Positions 23,337-36,550 are shown, counted from the stretch's first letter. The stretch: DNA of 64,000 bases from Toxorhynchites rutilus septentrionalis (GCF_029784135.1 NC_073745.1:311068258-311132257), one strand, 5' to 3'. Notes: a model not told the origin generated them from the sequence alone. Translations and numbers: made by a program.

Positions 23337-25492
23337 GCGAGCATTATATAAGTAACTTACTTTTTGTGTATAAACTTATATGTTAGCTATAAATCGTAAA
23401 GCAGGCATCCTTAGCAGAATGCCATAACAATGCAAAGAAGTTGAATACCTTTTTCGCTAAACATAAACTGGTCTAGCGAAGCTCTCAACAACTTTCTGTG
23501 TGACTTTGAGGAAGTTTTGTAATGCAGACACTTCTACTATCCGTATTAAGTTGATATTTAACATGTTTTCATCATGCATTCGTTTATGTTAAATTGAAAA
23601 AACAGCTATGACTTTAAACATTATTTTTTCAGAGCACTTAATACACAGAATACTGTATTGGGCACTTCTCAAATGTTGAAGAAAAATATGTGGGTTGACA
23701 ATACGTTTTCGAACAACCGATAAATATTAAGCTTTTATTTCTTCATCAGAATGGAAACAATCGAATGAGACTCGGGCTGGTTTATGATGTTCATACAATA
23801 GAACATTCCCATATGGCTCAAACGTGAATAACACGGATAAGAATATATTTTTTTTTGAAAAAAATGAAAAATATTCCCTCCAAATTAGTTACAATTTCAA
23901 AAACATTGAAACACAGAAAAACAACAAACTCACACTTTCCACTTCCCGGTGTATATTATTGCGAACACTTCATCGCGCTGCCACGTGTATAGAAAAACTG
24001 ATTCGGAAAAATCTCCCAACTTGCTGCCGTGGGGGAAAAGATTTTCCAACGGGCTGCGTTTTTCTATTCTTGTTTTACCAGCGGCGTGCGTTTTTTTTGC
24101 TGCTCATTTTCTTTGAATTTGTTGCTCTTTCTGTCCCACCCCCCTCCTGTATCTCCCAAACCCCACCGTCCAGCGCCGCGTATCGGGCTCGACGCTTCCA
24201 TTTTGTTTTCGGTGGGAAAAACTAGCATCGTTAATATTATATGAATAGATCCAAAACCAGATTTCGACGAATGGGCGAATGGGCAAATACCAACAACAAC
24301 AACAAACAGCAGCAGCGGGGCAGAAGAAAAAAAAATCCATCTCTACGCCAGCATCCTAGGGAACGAAACGCAACGCCAAAGCGAGTGTGCGAGAGTGCAT
24401 TAAAAATAATACAAATTTGTTCTCGTCGCTGTTCTCGGAGTCTGGCCACATGTCCGGAGGCGATAGTTGTGGGGCTGCGGGGGCGGGGTAAAATATACTA
24501 TAACTATAAACACTAGTCCGGGAATGTTGGGTCTTTCGGTGTGCTGCTGCTGGTGATCTGCTGGTAGCCGGGAAAAATCTGCCGCCGATAGCAAAACTTT
24601 CCCATTGACCTAGAAAATTCGCCCCGCGTGTGCATATGGACAACAAGGGGGAAGGAAACACAATTGGATAGTTTATGATGGTAGGAAAGATTTGTTTTTG
24701 GCTGCGATAAACAAATAGTTTTATTGCGCGTTTTAAATCATTCATGTGGACTGGACGCGGACGCGAACGTTTTCTCGTGGTTGCATTTCGACCGATTGGT
24801 TGTTGTTGAAAATAAGGAAAAAAAGGGATGCATAATAATTCATAACGATGGATGTGCATAACTCCTCAGCCTCCGTTTAGTATGCTTTGATGGACGCAAT
24901 TAATGATCTGATGAATATCCGCTATTATCTTCGCGAAACGAAGAAAGTTGATTACATATTATGTTTGTGGCAAAATGTCTTCAAATGTCTCATCATACTT
25001 GAACTAATTGAACTAATTCAAATGATCGCGGGTATGGTAATGCATTTAAAGCTTTAAATGAAACATTGATGAGATCAATAAACATAATGTCATGCGTCAT
25101 AACTCTACTTCGGAAAAGCTACTCTTCTTCTGTTGTTTACAAAACTGGATGCCGTTGGTGCTTAATCCTCTCAACTAACGTAAATTAGGTGCCTTGCATC
25201 CGAGTAACGTGCAGTAATTTGCGCATGACCTGTTAGTGATGGGTTTGTTGTTGAAAATCAATGTTCTCCAACACAAGCTACGAAAACTCCAACTAAACAT
25301 TGGCTAAATAGATTGAATCAAATTTTTGAAGAATGTTTGCTGGGATGTAAATCAATAGAATGGAATCGAAATTGGATACGATTATTTGTTTCAAAGAAAC
25401 GCTTCAGTTCGGTTTCGGTTTAGAAAACGAAAACTTTCGTATGCTAGCGTCATAGATCCGGGATCAGATGAATAATAGCCTTGGATACTCCC
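22471..25492. other. no gene recognised; AT microsatellite and a GC-richer island
   Basis: 22471-23950 is AT-rich. About 24000-24700 is GC-richer with several open frames on both strands without known domains; it could be a promoter or untranslated exon of a gene with long introns. Confidence 0.4.
23255..23335. repeat. (AT)n microsatellite
   Basis: About 40 uninterrupted AT units. It is likely length-polymorphic. Confidence 0.98.
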
Positions 25493-25761
25493 GTGCTCCA
25501 GTGGCCGAGTGGTTAGCGTCCCACATTTTCATGCCGGGGGTTCGGGTTCGATTCCCGTTCTGGCCGGGAGACTTTTCAGCAAAGAAATTTATTCCGGCTT
25601 GCACTGTGATCGCGCGTAATCTAGAGCTTGCCACTTCAGAATACATTCAAGGCGTAATATCCGGCATAGAAATCTACTACTAATAAAAATGACGCTAGTA
25701 ATACCTACTTTAAGAAGGTAAAAGTTCTACTGGGAACGTGAGTGACATCCAAGAAGAAGAT
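25493..25761 (+). mobile_element. tRNA-derived SINE, Feilai-like
   Basis: A box GTGGCCGAGTGGTTAGCGTC at 25501-25520 and B box GGTTCGATTCC near 25545. The 3' part is more diverged than in the copies at 10523 and 15124. The tail is a short (AAG)n. The flanks carry a weak duplication (TTGGATA / TCGGATA). Confidence 0.88.
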
Positions 25762-25842
25762 AGTCTCGGATATGATGATGCGATTAAGAGTTTTTTTTTT
25801 GTGAAAATATGTGAACATTCATCTTAATATTGGTTCCAGCTA

Positions 25843-27144
25843 AAGGGTGTGTCACATCAAATTGCATCACGGAAAAAACGCTGTAGAAATTTAATTTTTA
25901 GGAATTATATCTTCAGTATTCGCTTATAATCAGATAAGAGTGTATAGATCACGTTGGCCATGCTTCACTGTCAATTTTTCGTAAATTTGGAAAAATGTCG
26001 TCGAACGAAAAAGAGCGTCGTGAATTAATCCTGTGCACTCATTTCGAGAATCCGGAGTTGTCATATCGGGACATCGGTAAGATGCTGGGAATCGTCCAAT
26101 CCACGGTCAGCAGAGTACTAAAACGATACTTCGAGAACCTAACCATCGACCGGAAGGTGAAGAACGGCAAAAATGGATGCTCCGTCAGTGAAAAAGATCA
26201 CAAGCGTGTAGTTAAACAGTTTAGACGTGATCCGAGAAGTTCGGTCCGGGATGTCGCCAATAAGCTGAATTTGTCAAGTTCATTCGTCCAGCGGACCAAG
26301 CAGCGGGAGGGCCTGCGTACATACATGGTTCAGAAGGCTCCTAACCGCGACGAAAGGCAAAACATGGTGGGGAAGACGCGAGCCCGGAAGCTGTACACCG
26401 AAATGCTGACGAAGCCGCATTGCCTGGTAATGGACGACGAAACCTACGTCAAAGCGGACTTTCAGCAGCTGCCGGGCCTGTTGTTCTTCTCCGCAGAGGA
26501 CAAATTCAGCGTTCCGAAGGAGATTCGCAAGCAGCAACTATCCAAGTTTGCCGAAAAGTACATGGTATGGCAAGCGATCTGCTCTTGCGGAAAGCGGAGC
26601 GCCCCCTTCGTGATGACCGGCACGGTAAACGGGCAGGTTTACCCTCATGAGTGCCTACAGAAGCGCTTACTACCACTATTGAAGCAGCACGAGGACCCGA
26701 CCATTTTCTGGCCGGATAGTGGCACGCTTCGTGCCACTATTCAAAGGACGTGTTGGAGTGGTACGAAGCCAACGGGGTCACCTTCGTGCCAAAGGAAATG
26801 AACCCGCCCAACGCGCCGGAGCTTCGCCCAATAGAGAAATATTGGGCGATTATGAAGCAGGCCCTCCGGAAGAACCCAAAAGTTGTCAAATCGGAGGCGG
26901 ACTTCAAGAGAAAATGGATTTCTGTTCAAAAAAACTACAACCTGACGTTGTACAGAACCTTATGGACGGGGTAAAGAGGAACGTGCGAGCATACGGGCTT
27001 GGGCTCGAAGTATGAATAAAAAGAAAATGCCAAAAGTTGTTTAATAGTTTTTATTTTACTGTCTAAAGTTTTCAAAAGGATCGATGTACTGGGCGAATTT
27101 CTACAGCGTTTTTTCCGTGATGCAATTTGATGTGACACACCCTT
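25843..27144 (+). mobile_element. ITmD37E transposon with identical 49-bp inverted repeats
   Basis: The left end (25843-25891, starting AAGGGTGTGTCACATC) and right end (27096-27144) are identical in inverted orientation over 49 bp. TA flanks both sides (25841-25842 and 27145-27146), as expected for the IS630-Tc1-mariner superfamily. Length is 1302 bp. A nearly whole transposase lies inside. This is the youngest-looking DNA transposon in the window. Confidence 0.95.
25995..26974 (+). pseudogene. ITmD37E transposase with one frameshift
   Basis: The frame from MSSNEKERRELILC runs to about 26717. HTH domains are LSYRDIGKMLGIVQSTVSRVL and SSVRDVANKLNLSSSFVQR. The first catalytic Asp is in VMDDETYVKADF and the second in FWPD. 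There a small palindrome (26718-26738) shifts the frame; coding resumes in a second frame with DVLEWYEANGV, ELRPIEKYWAIMKQALRK and a stop at 26972. Placing the parts together, 37 residues separate the second Asp from the Glu, which defines the DD37E family. Apart from this single lesion the protein is complete at roughly 325-330 residues. Confidence 0.93.
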
Positions 27145-27146
27145 TA

Positions 27147-27715
27147 TAGTATATTTAATTTGTGGATTATTTCTTGTGAATTATGTCTTTAGGAACACTG
27201 TAGAAGTAATTTTGCTAAGAGATACTGAAAATGTAATTGAATGTCCAATTCCAGAAGTGCAAGAACTTAGTTTACTTACATTACATCAACACTGTAATAT
27301 GAATTAGTAGCAAACATAATGCACTATATAGTCCTGTGTCCCTCTGTTTATGTCCCCGACATTACCCAGCCGTTTTTATTATTAATCAAATGCGATTTTC
27401 TCCGCAAACCGCGGATGATGAAAATTATTCTATGAGTCGTTTCATTGCTTATGGATGAGACTTGAGTTTACAACCATAATTCCAAATTCAAACATGAGCC
27501 TAAAAAGTGTTTTGAATCTTATACTTCGGTTCTCAAACCACTTAGGGTCCAGAAATCGGCTAAGAGAGTATAGTACAGATGTACAAAAAGATTTTGTTCG
27601 TGTTCTACCTTCAAACTGGTACGACAGTAAAGGGTGGGAAGTTAAAAAATTGATCGACTCAAGTTTGGCGTATTTTGTACCAATTGTTAATTTGAAAACA
27701 AAGAACACTCCTCAT
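27147..27715. other. no gene recognised
   Basis: AT-rich DNA. An open frame of 87 codons at 27455 has no recognised domain and an equally long frame lies opposite, so it is probably chance. Confidence 0.45.
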
Positions 27716-28590
27716 TAGGGTGGCCACAAAAATGGTCATGTCAAATTTCAAAAGCCGATCATGTACATTTTGTTTATTAGCTCAAAAAATGACGTGTGCA
27801 AAATTTCAGCTCAATCCGACATGATTTAGGGGTGCTTCAGAGCGCTCAAAGTTTAGATTTTTTGACCCTCAAAAATCTCCGGTACATGAAATCGAGGTTT
27901 TAAAAAAAATATTTTGATGCCAAATGTCTTCAAATTGGGAAACGTCGAGATCTACTGTCATCTCCAAAATTTTTTTTGGAACGTCGTTTTTTCGGAGTAC
28001 AAGGTAAAACGTATGCTTTAGGGTGTCAATGAAAATGGACATCTCGATTTTTCATCATATGGGACTTCCTGTGAAATGTTGATTTGCACGATAAAATACC
28101 CTATGCAAAACATTGGCTCAATCGAACTTCATTTTCAAATGTAGCATATGTCAAAATTTACGTTTTTTTGAAAACCGGAAAATCACCCAAGGAGTACATG
28201 AAATAGAGGGTTTCGAAAAAACATTTTGAAGCCGAATATCTTCAAATCGTATGAAACGTTGAGATTCGTTGTTATCTCGATTTTTTTTTGTCATGAATTG
28301 TCTTTCCAGAGACGGAATAACCATCGAGTGCCAAAAAGTCAATTTTTGACTTTTTTTTTTCGAAATAACAATAAATCTTGCCGTTTCATGCAATTTTCCC
28401 CACCCCCATGGCAGATTTTTGAGGGTCGAAAAATCAAAACTTTGAGCGCTTCGAGGAACCCCTGAATCATGTCCGATTAAGCTGAAATGTTGCACAGATC
28501 ATTTTTTATGCCAATAAACAAATTGTACATGGTCAGTTCTTTCAATTCGATGATGATTTGTTTGACCTACATACATTCATTGCCACCCTA
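27716..28590. mobile_element. foldback MITE with TAGGGTGGC ends
   Basis: It begins TAGGGTGGC and ends GCCACCCTA. Flanking 8-mers CTCCTCAT (27708-27715) and CCCCTCAT (28591-28598) differ at one base, suggesting an 8-bp target duplication. The arms are long imperfect inverted repeats: GATCATGTACATTTTGTTTATT (27760) pairs with AATAAACAAATTGTACATGG (28513), and AGCGCTCAAAGTTTAGATTTTT with its counterpart at 28420. No protein is encoded. Confidence 0.85.
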
Positions 28591-28598
28591 CCCCTCAT

Positions 28599-30457
28599 GT
28601 TGTAGGTGTGCGCGTACAGAATGTTGCCTCTATTTTAGCTTATTTTTCCGGTATTTTTCCGCCATATACAAGTTTAGTGGCAATCACCGACTCTAGGAAG
28701 ACGATTTCACCACCTAATCCTACCTATCGGACTCAACAACTCATGAGCGGGGGCAATATCTTCAATTCAATTCCGAAAGAAGACGTAGCCGGAGATGTTT
28801 CGCTTTAGACAATTCCTCATGACTCATGACAGTCGGGTTGTGAGGCTGTTACGCAAACCACATAACCACTGGCGCCGCCACATGTCTTGAGTATTAATAT
28901 CATCCAAATGTTAGTACTCTCAGCAAGTGATCATACATCAATGTTCAGAAAATATGGTTTCAATTATTTTGGCAGCACTGTACAGTAAATGATTATGAAC
29001 AGTACTTACGTTGTAATGTTTATGTTTCTTAGCTTTTGTCGCTTCGGAAGTGAGTATTTCATAATATTTTAGGTGTACATAAAATTTGAGTATAAATAAA
29101 TAACCAAAATCGTGACGGACAGACTGATATTTTAAAAATATTATTCAAACCCGAAAACCATGAATTCAGCTGAACTCATGTTTTTGGCGTAACATTTCTA
29201 TATTCCAAGTTTCAGTTGTTGAACCTTTGTCCAAAACTATATCAATGACAAAGCCAAAAACAAACGAAAATATTTAAAAAAAATCACGCCATCTTGAGCA
29301 CTTCTGCCTTTATGCTATTTTGATTATTTTATGACGTTTAACGCTGAAAATTCAAAACGACATTTAATGGAATAGTGTTTCCAAAAATTATACTCTCAAG
29401 AATACGAACTTTAACCAGCAAGAGGAGCGCTCCAGAATTGTTCGTGAGTCCTTTAAGGTCGGTAAACATATGTACAGGCAGTCAACAGTGATGCTTTATC
29501 ACAGATTAACCGATAGGGAGTACATTGAAAAAAAAAATAATAATTTCTCCTTAACACAAGATAAATCATCACAAAATAGCTCATTAACATAATTCATACA
29601 TAATTAAGAATAAGCTTTGATTACTTTGATGCTCATAAATGCTCTGAAAATCTCAGAAGATTCATCGCAAGATATTTTATATACTATAGGAGGGTTTTCT
29701 TCCGGGCTGTTTCCGTTTCATGAACTCCTAGTCTGACTTGAACCTCGGGTCCAAAAAGGTTGAAATTTCATAATTTGAATCTTCTCATAAGTAATTTAAA
29801 TGACGTCCCTATCCAGCTTTATAAGATGCTCTCATGTGAGGTAAGTTCGATGTTCTATCTGCAGTCTCATCCTTATCCGAATACTTTTTTTTTGTGCAGG
29901 AACATCCGAAACTACCATAAAAATACAGGAGAGGCCAAAACTTGTATTTTTTTTTTATTTCTTCAAATGTCTAACGAAGCCTAACGCACTGCTCTATAAA
30001 GCACCACTGTTGTAAGTCCGTGTGCCTTTTCTTAGAGTATCATCCCTGAAAACAGTTCTAAGTTTCTTGATCTTAATGGAAAAAATTGATTGATGTTCTT
30101 TGCAGTTTCTCTTCGTTTTCTATTCGCAAATATAGAGCCGAATATTCGACTATCCGGCCTCGAAGCTTGCCGGTTATCCGGTATCCGGTATTCGGCCAAA
30201 CTGCTATCCTTTCCATTCATTAATCAACACTACTAATTACTAACCACTAAATGCAAAGAAAAGCACCACTATCTAAGTCGTATTCCGACTGAACATTAAA
30301 CATGAGCGTTTGAACAGGAGACGAGACATGATTTATGAGTAGCACACGCAATCGCAATCGCAAACACAGGCGAAGCAAATGGTGATTTGATCCAACTCTT
30401 CCGGTAACCCAACGGTAACAAACAAACAAAAACAAAACAAAAAAAAAAAGTCAAAAG
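28599..30457. other. no gene recognised
   Basis: Mixed AT-rich sequence. Near 28835-28875 there is a retroelement-like or tRNA-like scrap that I could not assign. Around 30140-30200 a cluster of TATCCGG-like words occurs. No coding gene is supported. Confidence 0.4.
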
Positions 30458-32033
30458 CTACACCCAAAATTGATTTTTAGCTCATGTTTTGCCATCCCGA
30501 TTTATGACATTGAATGAGACATAACATAACAGAAAATATCATGACTCACAAACACTGGTAAGCATTGGTATAATATACATGGTACAGAGATATCGAGATG
30601 AAGAATAGAAGGTGGGAAGGCTCACGGGTTTTTGGTTGTGTTGAACTTTGATTGTGTTAGTAGCCAGGAAGATAGGAAGTTCACATACCAGGCATACCAA
30701 CCAGTTACTCAAATGGTACAAAATTGAATGTGTCAACGAATAACGTTGAAAGAGGATGTACAGAAGCTAATTACAGATTTTCAAATCATATTTTTCGCAT
30801 TATGAAAAAAAAACAGAACATATCGAATAAAATGTTTAATTTTTTCCTTGATTTCAGAAATAGTATTCTAACGTCTACTATGTTTGGATTCTAGAGCAAC
30901 TTCATGGAAGTTTGACTTTTGTCAGCAATTGTAATTACTTTTTCCACAATTAGGGTGCTGAAAACTTCAGTCGTCTAAAGCTAAGACTCAAGCGGAACAC
31001 AAGTCATACGGAGTCAATTAAATTTATTTTTCAAATTGATTTTACATGAAAAAAACTTGCAACCTTTTTTCCCATGCACTGTCAAATGTTTATCCGTCAA
31101 AGCAACAAAAGATTGTGTGACTCTGACTTTGTTCATTTACGTTTTTGGTCGACGTAACGGGAAGTAAAATTGAATTGAAATTAAGTTTAGAACACTTCAA
31201 AAATACTGAAAATTCAGTTACTGTTAAAATGTCGAGCCCTTATGATTTTGAACGCTAGCATTGATTTAGAAAAAAAAAACTATTTCATTCATTTCATTTG
31301 CTAATTTTTAGTTTTAAGAACAACACTTTTCCTATGTAGTGGACTATTATAAGAAAAGTAACGTCACAGTCACAGATTTAAAATATCTTCACACCTTCCA
31401 TTTTTCATCTCGTAATATAATATAAGTATATAAGTAATATAAGATTAATACGAGCGAGCGAAATAAAAGACAAATAAGTTTTCCGCATACTTTGCCACAT
31501 ACACGGCCCAGACCGAGATATATATTGTTCTCCTTCATGCGCTCCTTTTTTACTCTTAGAAAACACTTCCCAACTTCATTTTATAATCAGGTACAATATT
31601 ATCACGAATTTGCTGAACAACTTAGCCATGTGGATAGCGTGGTCGTGCGTGGAGGCGATCTGGCGTAGTGGTAACAACCATACCTCTCACGCAGAGATCA
31701 CGAGTTCAATTCTCACTCCCGACATTCTTCCAAAAATGGAAGTAAAAGTGTCGAACCAGCCGAAATGTGTTGAAAGTCACTATAAAAGAGAGAAAAAAAA
31801 GCGTAGTCGTGTAAAATAGCTTTGCATTCCAGCCGGCCTTGGTTCGATTTTTTGGCACAATCCCAAATGAAATGAGAAAAGAAAACAGAAAGAGATGACT
31901 GCACGCATACATACAAACCATTTTTAAGCTTTTAAAACAGCTCATTATTTGCGCATTTGGCTCTCCAGCACACTAAATGGCATCATTTCTGCCAAAGATG
32001 AAATGTTTTCTGCCAACGCTAGTTTGGGTGTAG
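30458..32033 (+). mobile_element. MITE family C, copy B, with two insertions
   Basis: The left end CTACACCCAAAATTGATTTTTAG and right end CTAGTTTGGGTGTAG match copy A. An unrelated stretch (about 30545-31420) of unknown identity separates the left end from the rest, and a SINE sits at 31648-31799. Confidence 0.8.
31648..31799 (+). mobile_element. second tRNA-derived SINE type
   Basis: A box TGGCGTAGTGGTAAC (about 31661) and B box GAGTTCAATTCTC (about 31702) with an A-rich tail. A 12-bp target duplication with one mismatch, AGCGTGGTCGTG (31636-31647) and AGCGTAGTCGTG (31800-31811), flanks it. It differs from the Feilai-like family and inserted in the tRNA-like part of MITE copy B. Confidence 0.85.
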
Positions 32034-35000
32034 AATGTTAACAATAGGGCGCAATGAGATATTTTTGGGAAAAAAATACCCAAGAATGAACCATCACATA
32101 ATTTTTGCATAATAACTGAAACCAAACGGGACAATTTAAATTGTTGTATTCAACTTATCATTCAGATATTTCATGACTTAATTCAGGCCTCGTACACATG
32201 TTGACTACAGTGACGATGAATGTTGTTCTGTTGAAGTATTGTATGAATCCTACGTATCGACTAGTTGTACCATAAAGCATAAACTATTTTGGAATCATTC
32301 AATAAAATGCAAGCGTCCTCTCGTTTATCATCAGTAACTGCATAGTCATCATCGTCGTGAGCTCTCCATCGAGCGGGAGAGCACCGTTTGGTCCACGTGC
32401 ATGAATCAAACTGCGCAGCATCCACACCGATAGACTGACATACACAAACACTAGTGAGGAAATAAGATAAACAAGGAGCGAAAGAGAGCTCTCGAGCCAC
32501 TATTCCAGATGGCAAACTACCAAACACACAGAGCTCCCGTATGCTTTGACGATTGCCGTGTGCCATCTCACCTAAGTGTGGATGCTGCACCAAGAATTCC
32601 ACATACATGAAAACCTCCGCCACCCTTGCACCCCCTCGTCCCCCCTCACTGAACACGACGCTGCCAAAACTAACACACCAAAAAACAAGAAGCTAAAATG
32701 ACGCTACAATTGTGTAACCCTTTTTTGGTCCTGGTGCTGCTGCTGCTGCTGCCATAGATCGCCGTTGTGCGCCAGTGTCCGCGCGCGGTTTTCCTCTCGC
32801 TGATTTTTCCCAATTTCACTTTAATGGGTGGTAGCAGTTGATGTTGCCGCCGCGCGCCGTGGTTGCAACGCAAAAATAGTATTAATAATAGTAATCCATA
32901 ACGACGACAAACCGAGGCAAGGCTAGTGCGCTCGAAGGTATAAGATGCTGCATAATTTTCTAATTGTAGCCCCCCCAAAAGATGCGGCGACGGATTGTGC
33001 GGTGTCTGCGCCCCGAGACAGTGGCAGAAGAAAAACGAAAATCAAAGTGGCTGCAGCAGCATCTTGACGTGGAAACACAAGTCGCACACGGTTGGGAAAG
33101 GTCGGGCCAAAGAATTTGCGAGAGATCTCGGGCCCAGTTCTAGAGGCTGGGAGCTGTTTTGGAGCGTGATTAGAGGAAAGAGGATCTAATGTGGTTTATT
33201 TCTGGAACGCGCGCGTTTCAGAGGGCCGAAAGTGGCAAGTGGAAGAAATGATAATTACTGCCGCCCGAAGATGACAGCGGCGGATGGATTTATGTGATAA
33301 AAGTAAAAACGAACGACACAAAAAAGGTGGATATGGATATCGTTAGCGGTGGAACAGTGCATCCCAAAATGGCGGTATAGTGCACCTCAATGGACGAACT
33401 ATTTTTTTCTTCTATCAATCATTGCTCCCGCGCCAGTGCTTACCATAGTCATACAATGTATAGAAATAGTGCGTTTTGGATGGATAAATTTGGTACACAA
33501 AACAAAACACATCTAAAATTGAACCCGATCATACAAACAGCAGCAAAACAGTGTGTAGTTTGGAAAACAGTGCACAGCTTTTCAATCACTTTGGTAAATT
33601 TTCACCGCGAGGAAAAACAACGCCACCACCTCGGACGCCTTTCAGACGCCCACTGTCCTTAGCGATGGTGGCTGGACACATCTCAGCGGCCCGAAAGTGG
33701 TGTATTATTATTGCACACACAATTGAGCAAAGTTCTTCTTAATGGCTGCCACCCACGCATCCACCACTCTCATTTCGAAGGCTCTGTACAGTCCACCCCC
33801 TCCGAGAGGGGGTGGCGATTGTGGGTGGTCTTAAGTCAAAATTACTTCCAAGATTCAAAGCTGTGGTGGTGAATTGACGCAGCAACACGAACGAACAATG
33901 GATAAAAAGACGCTCAGAAAAAAATATGATCCCATCTTGGTGACGCTAGTATCCTACGCGAAACTCCACACGAAGGATGTATTCTATGAAACAAGCAAAG
34001 TGTTGTCCGAAAGCGAGGGAGAGTGACGGCTTGCGCTGTACGCATAATCTGGAAAAGGTCAAATTCACCACCATGAAGCGCACCATCTGCGGGGGATGAG
34101 TGATGATGCTGCACAGACTCCACATCCCTGCACGGCCTGGCTGTGCGTGGATATGCAAGGCCGTTCCTAAAATTTGACCACCCCTTTGGTGGAGTCGGAT
34201 ACACGGATGATGGTCGGTCGGGAGTCGACGGGAAAGATGCATTATTGATTTTTCCGATGCGATGCGTCCAGCTTCTTGTCCAGAGTTTGTAAGCGGCACA
34301 TTGCACTCGCTGCAGTGGACGGCGGTGGAAAGTTGCCCCGGGAAAACGGTGCAGAGGGTTGAGTGATGTACGTTGTTTAAAAGTTTTTAACAGTTTCGAT
34401 GATTGATTGTGTGTGGCTTTTGCTGGCGGCAGCCTTCGTGTCTAGCATGATAGCACGGTTTGGACGGCGGAATCATAAATCATAACGATGTGTGCTGGCA
34501 GAAGCGATGCTCGGTTGCTCGATTGTGTGGAAGGTAATTGAAATCGGGCATCAGAGATGATTATGATACTGTTGATCGCATGTATAGTTCTAATTAATTA
34601 AAGCGTTCCTGATTAATCTGAATGGTTGGTTCAATTTGCTGACAACTGCAATATCGTGGTGTAATGAGTGATAACTGCGTGGATTTATGAGCGGACATTG
34701 AACCTGATCACGAGCGTCACTTCACGGTGAAAACGAAGTGGATTGTATACAACCTTATTACGGCTGTCACCGTGTGTATAGAATACAGAAGAGTTCATCC
34801 GTCGTGACAACTTTGATGAACTAGGTGTTATTATGAATACCACGATACTGTCATGTCACGGAGAAAAACAGGTATATTTGTCACTTGTGTTTTAGATGGT
34901 GAAAGCTAGTCACGCGGAATGGAGTAAGTTTAATTTCGTATTTATTTAGCTTTTTTGCTATCATGTTGGATCTTGTCTTGTCTTGTTTAGGAAAGAACGA

Positions 35001-36364
35001 AATTAATTAAGGATTAAAAATGTAGTTCCCGTAGGCCCATTGAAACATGTCTGAGGTCTACTTCCGATTGTCTTGAATGAACAGAAATTTTTTGTTTCTA
35101 TTTTTAGGATTAGACTAAGAGAGAGTTGCAACACCATAAAATGGCAATGGAGGCCACTGGCTCAAATACGATCAAGATTGATTATGTATAATGTTGATTT
35201 GTTGATATTTTGAATACAAAATAATAACTGTAAAGTTTTTCCAACATTGCAGAGCTAGTTTTTTGTAATTCAAACATTCACAATTGGCGGCCCAGACCAG
35301 AATCAGGACGATAGTTATAACTTTTTACGTTATAGATATTTTCAACGGTATTGTTTTGAAGACATACTTTGAATGAAAGGATATTAAAAAAGTGATAATA
35401 AGTTTTAAACAAGGAAAAAATGAGTCTATCATTGCAAAGCATTCACAAGATACTGTTTTTAAATACTTCTCTAGTTCTTTTTCCATAATTTCAATATCCG
35501 TCTAAAGCAAATCTGAATCACTTTCCGCTTTTTTCAAATTCCTTGAAACCCATCAGATGTTCTGTCATGTTTTATCTCTAGCGTAGAATTGCATTCTCAT
35601 ATGTTCAACAACTACATTATTCCCAAGCAACCAATTATTCCTCCTCATCTTTGAGCCAGCATTTGATTCAGCAAACTAATCATCGAGGTATAATCGCAAA
35701 CTTGTCGTTCTAAAATATACGATTAATCAAATGGAATATTATCTCATACGCTGTATCAATTTTACCTGCATAACGTTCAAACGTCCGACATTATGCAACC
35801 GACACAACGTTCAAACACCCGACATTATGCAACCAACATGTCTCTTATAAACGGGAATGAACACTTTCACTTCACGGAGTTTATTTTCACACGCAACTGT
35901 CCGTGACAAGTTGTGATTAAGTGAAGTGTGAGTGACGTGAAAGCGTACGTGGCAGTGATGTTCGTGATCAGGCCCATTGTTTCGAGTTTGGAATTAGAAG
36001 AGCCATATTGAAGAAAACTGTCTGAAGAGACTCTGATGAACAACATTGATTTATATTTGAAGTTGGCTTGAAGTTTTGGCTATTCCCAAAAATCGTTAAA
36101 GTATTGTGGCTTTTAGTTTTTGTTTACATTTTTGGAAGGTTTTGTTTTCGTCACAATGTTGAGAACTATAAGATCAAAGTTTTTACATAGTTGAAAATCT
36201 TTAAAAAGTTTAAAACAGGGACGGAATGTGTGAAGACATCAACAAATGACTTGAATCGCGAAATCGTATTTTGCGAGAGTGTCTTTTTACAATCATTTAA
36301 AGATAATCCGTGATGCAATTTTATTATTTTTTCTATATTGTGATTCAATTGATACTTCATTTAA
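32034..36364. other. no gene recognised; GC-richer part at 32.3-34.5 kb
   Basis: About 32300-34500 is GC-richer, has few recognised repeats and holds several open frames of 100-131 codons on both strands without known domains. It could contain a promoter or untranslated exon of a gene reaching outside the window. 34500-36364 is AT-rich. Confidence 0.4.
35772..35839 (+). repeat. tandem duplication of a 34-bp unit
   Basis: Two adjacent units of AACGTTCAAACGTCCGACAT..ATGCAACC differ at a few bases. Confidence 0.9.
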
Positions 36365-36550
36365 TATCTCAATGTAAGCGGAACTACTGCTCAGCCAGAC
36401 CATGTGCCATCAAACGGGACAAGTAACGATCAGCCGACGCAATATCTGAGGAATACTGCTATTGGGGTAGGTCTTCCCATTTTAGTTGACGTCTTAGACA
36501 TGGTGAGGCCAAGCGTTGTCGGGCTGTAGAATCACTTCTTCGTGCCTTCG
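36365..36550 (-). pseudogene. mariner transposase fragment
   Basis: The minus strand reads VILQPDNAWPHHV, then after stops and frame changes a PILPQY..LAPIASADRYL-like stretch and HMVWLSS..AYIEI. This corresponds to the ILQHDNARPH ... HGLAEQQFRSYE part of mariner. It is short and heavily decayed. Confidence 0.6.

Noticed and set aside
23148..23351. Open frame of repeated Tyr-Ile
   Set aside because: It is the translation of the (AT)n microsatellite.
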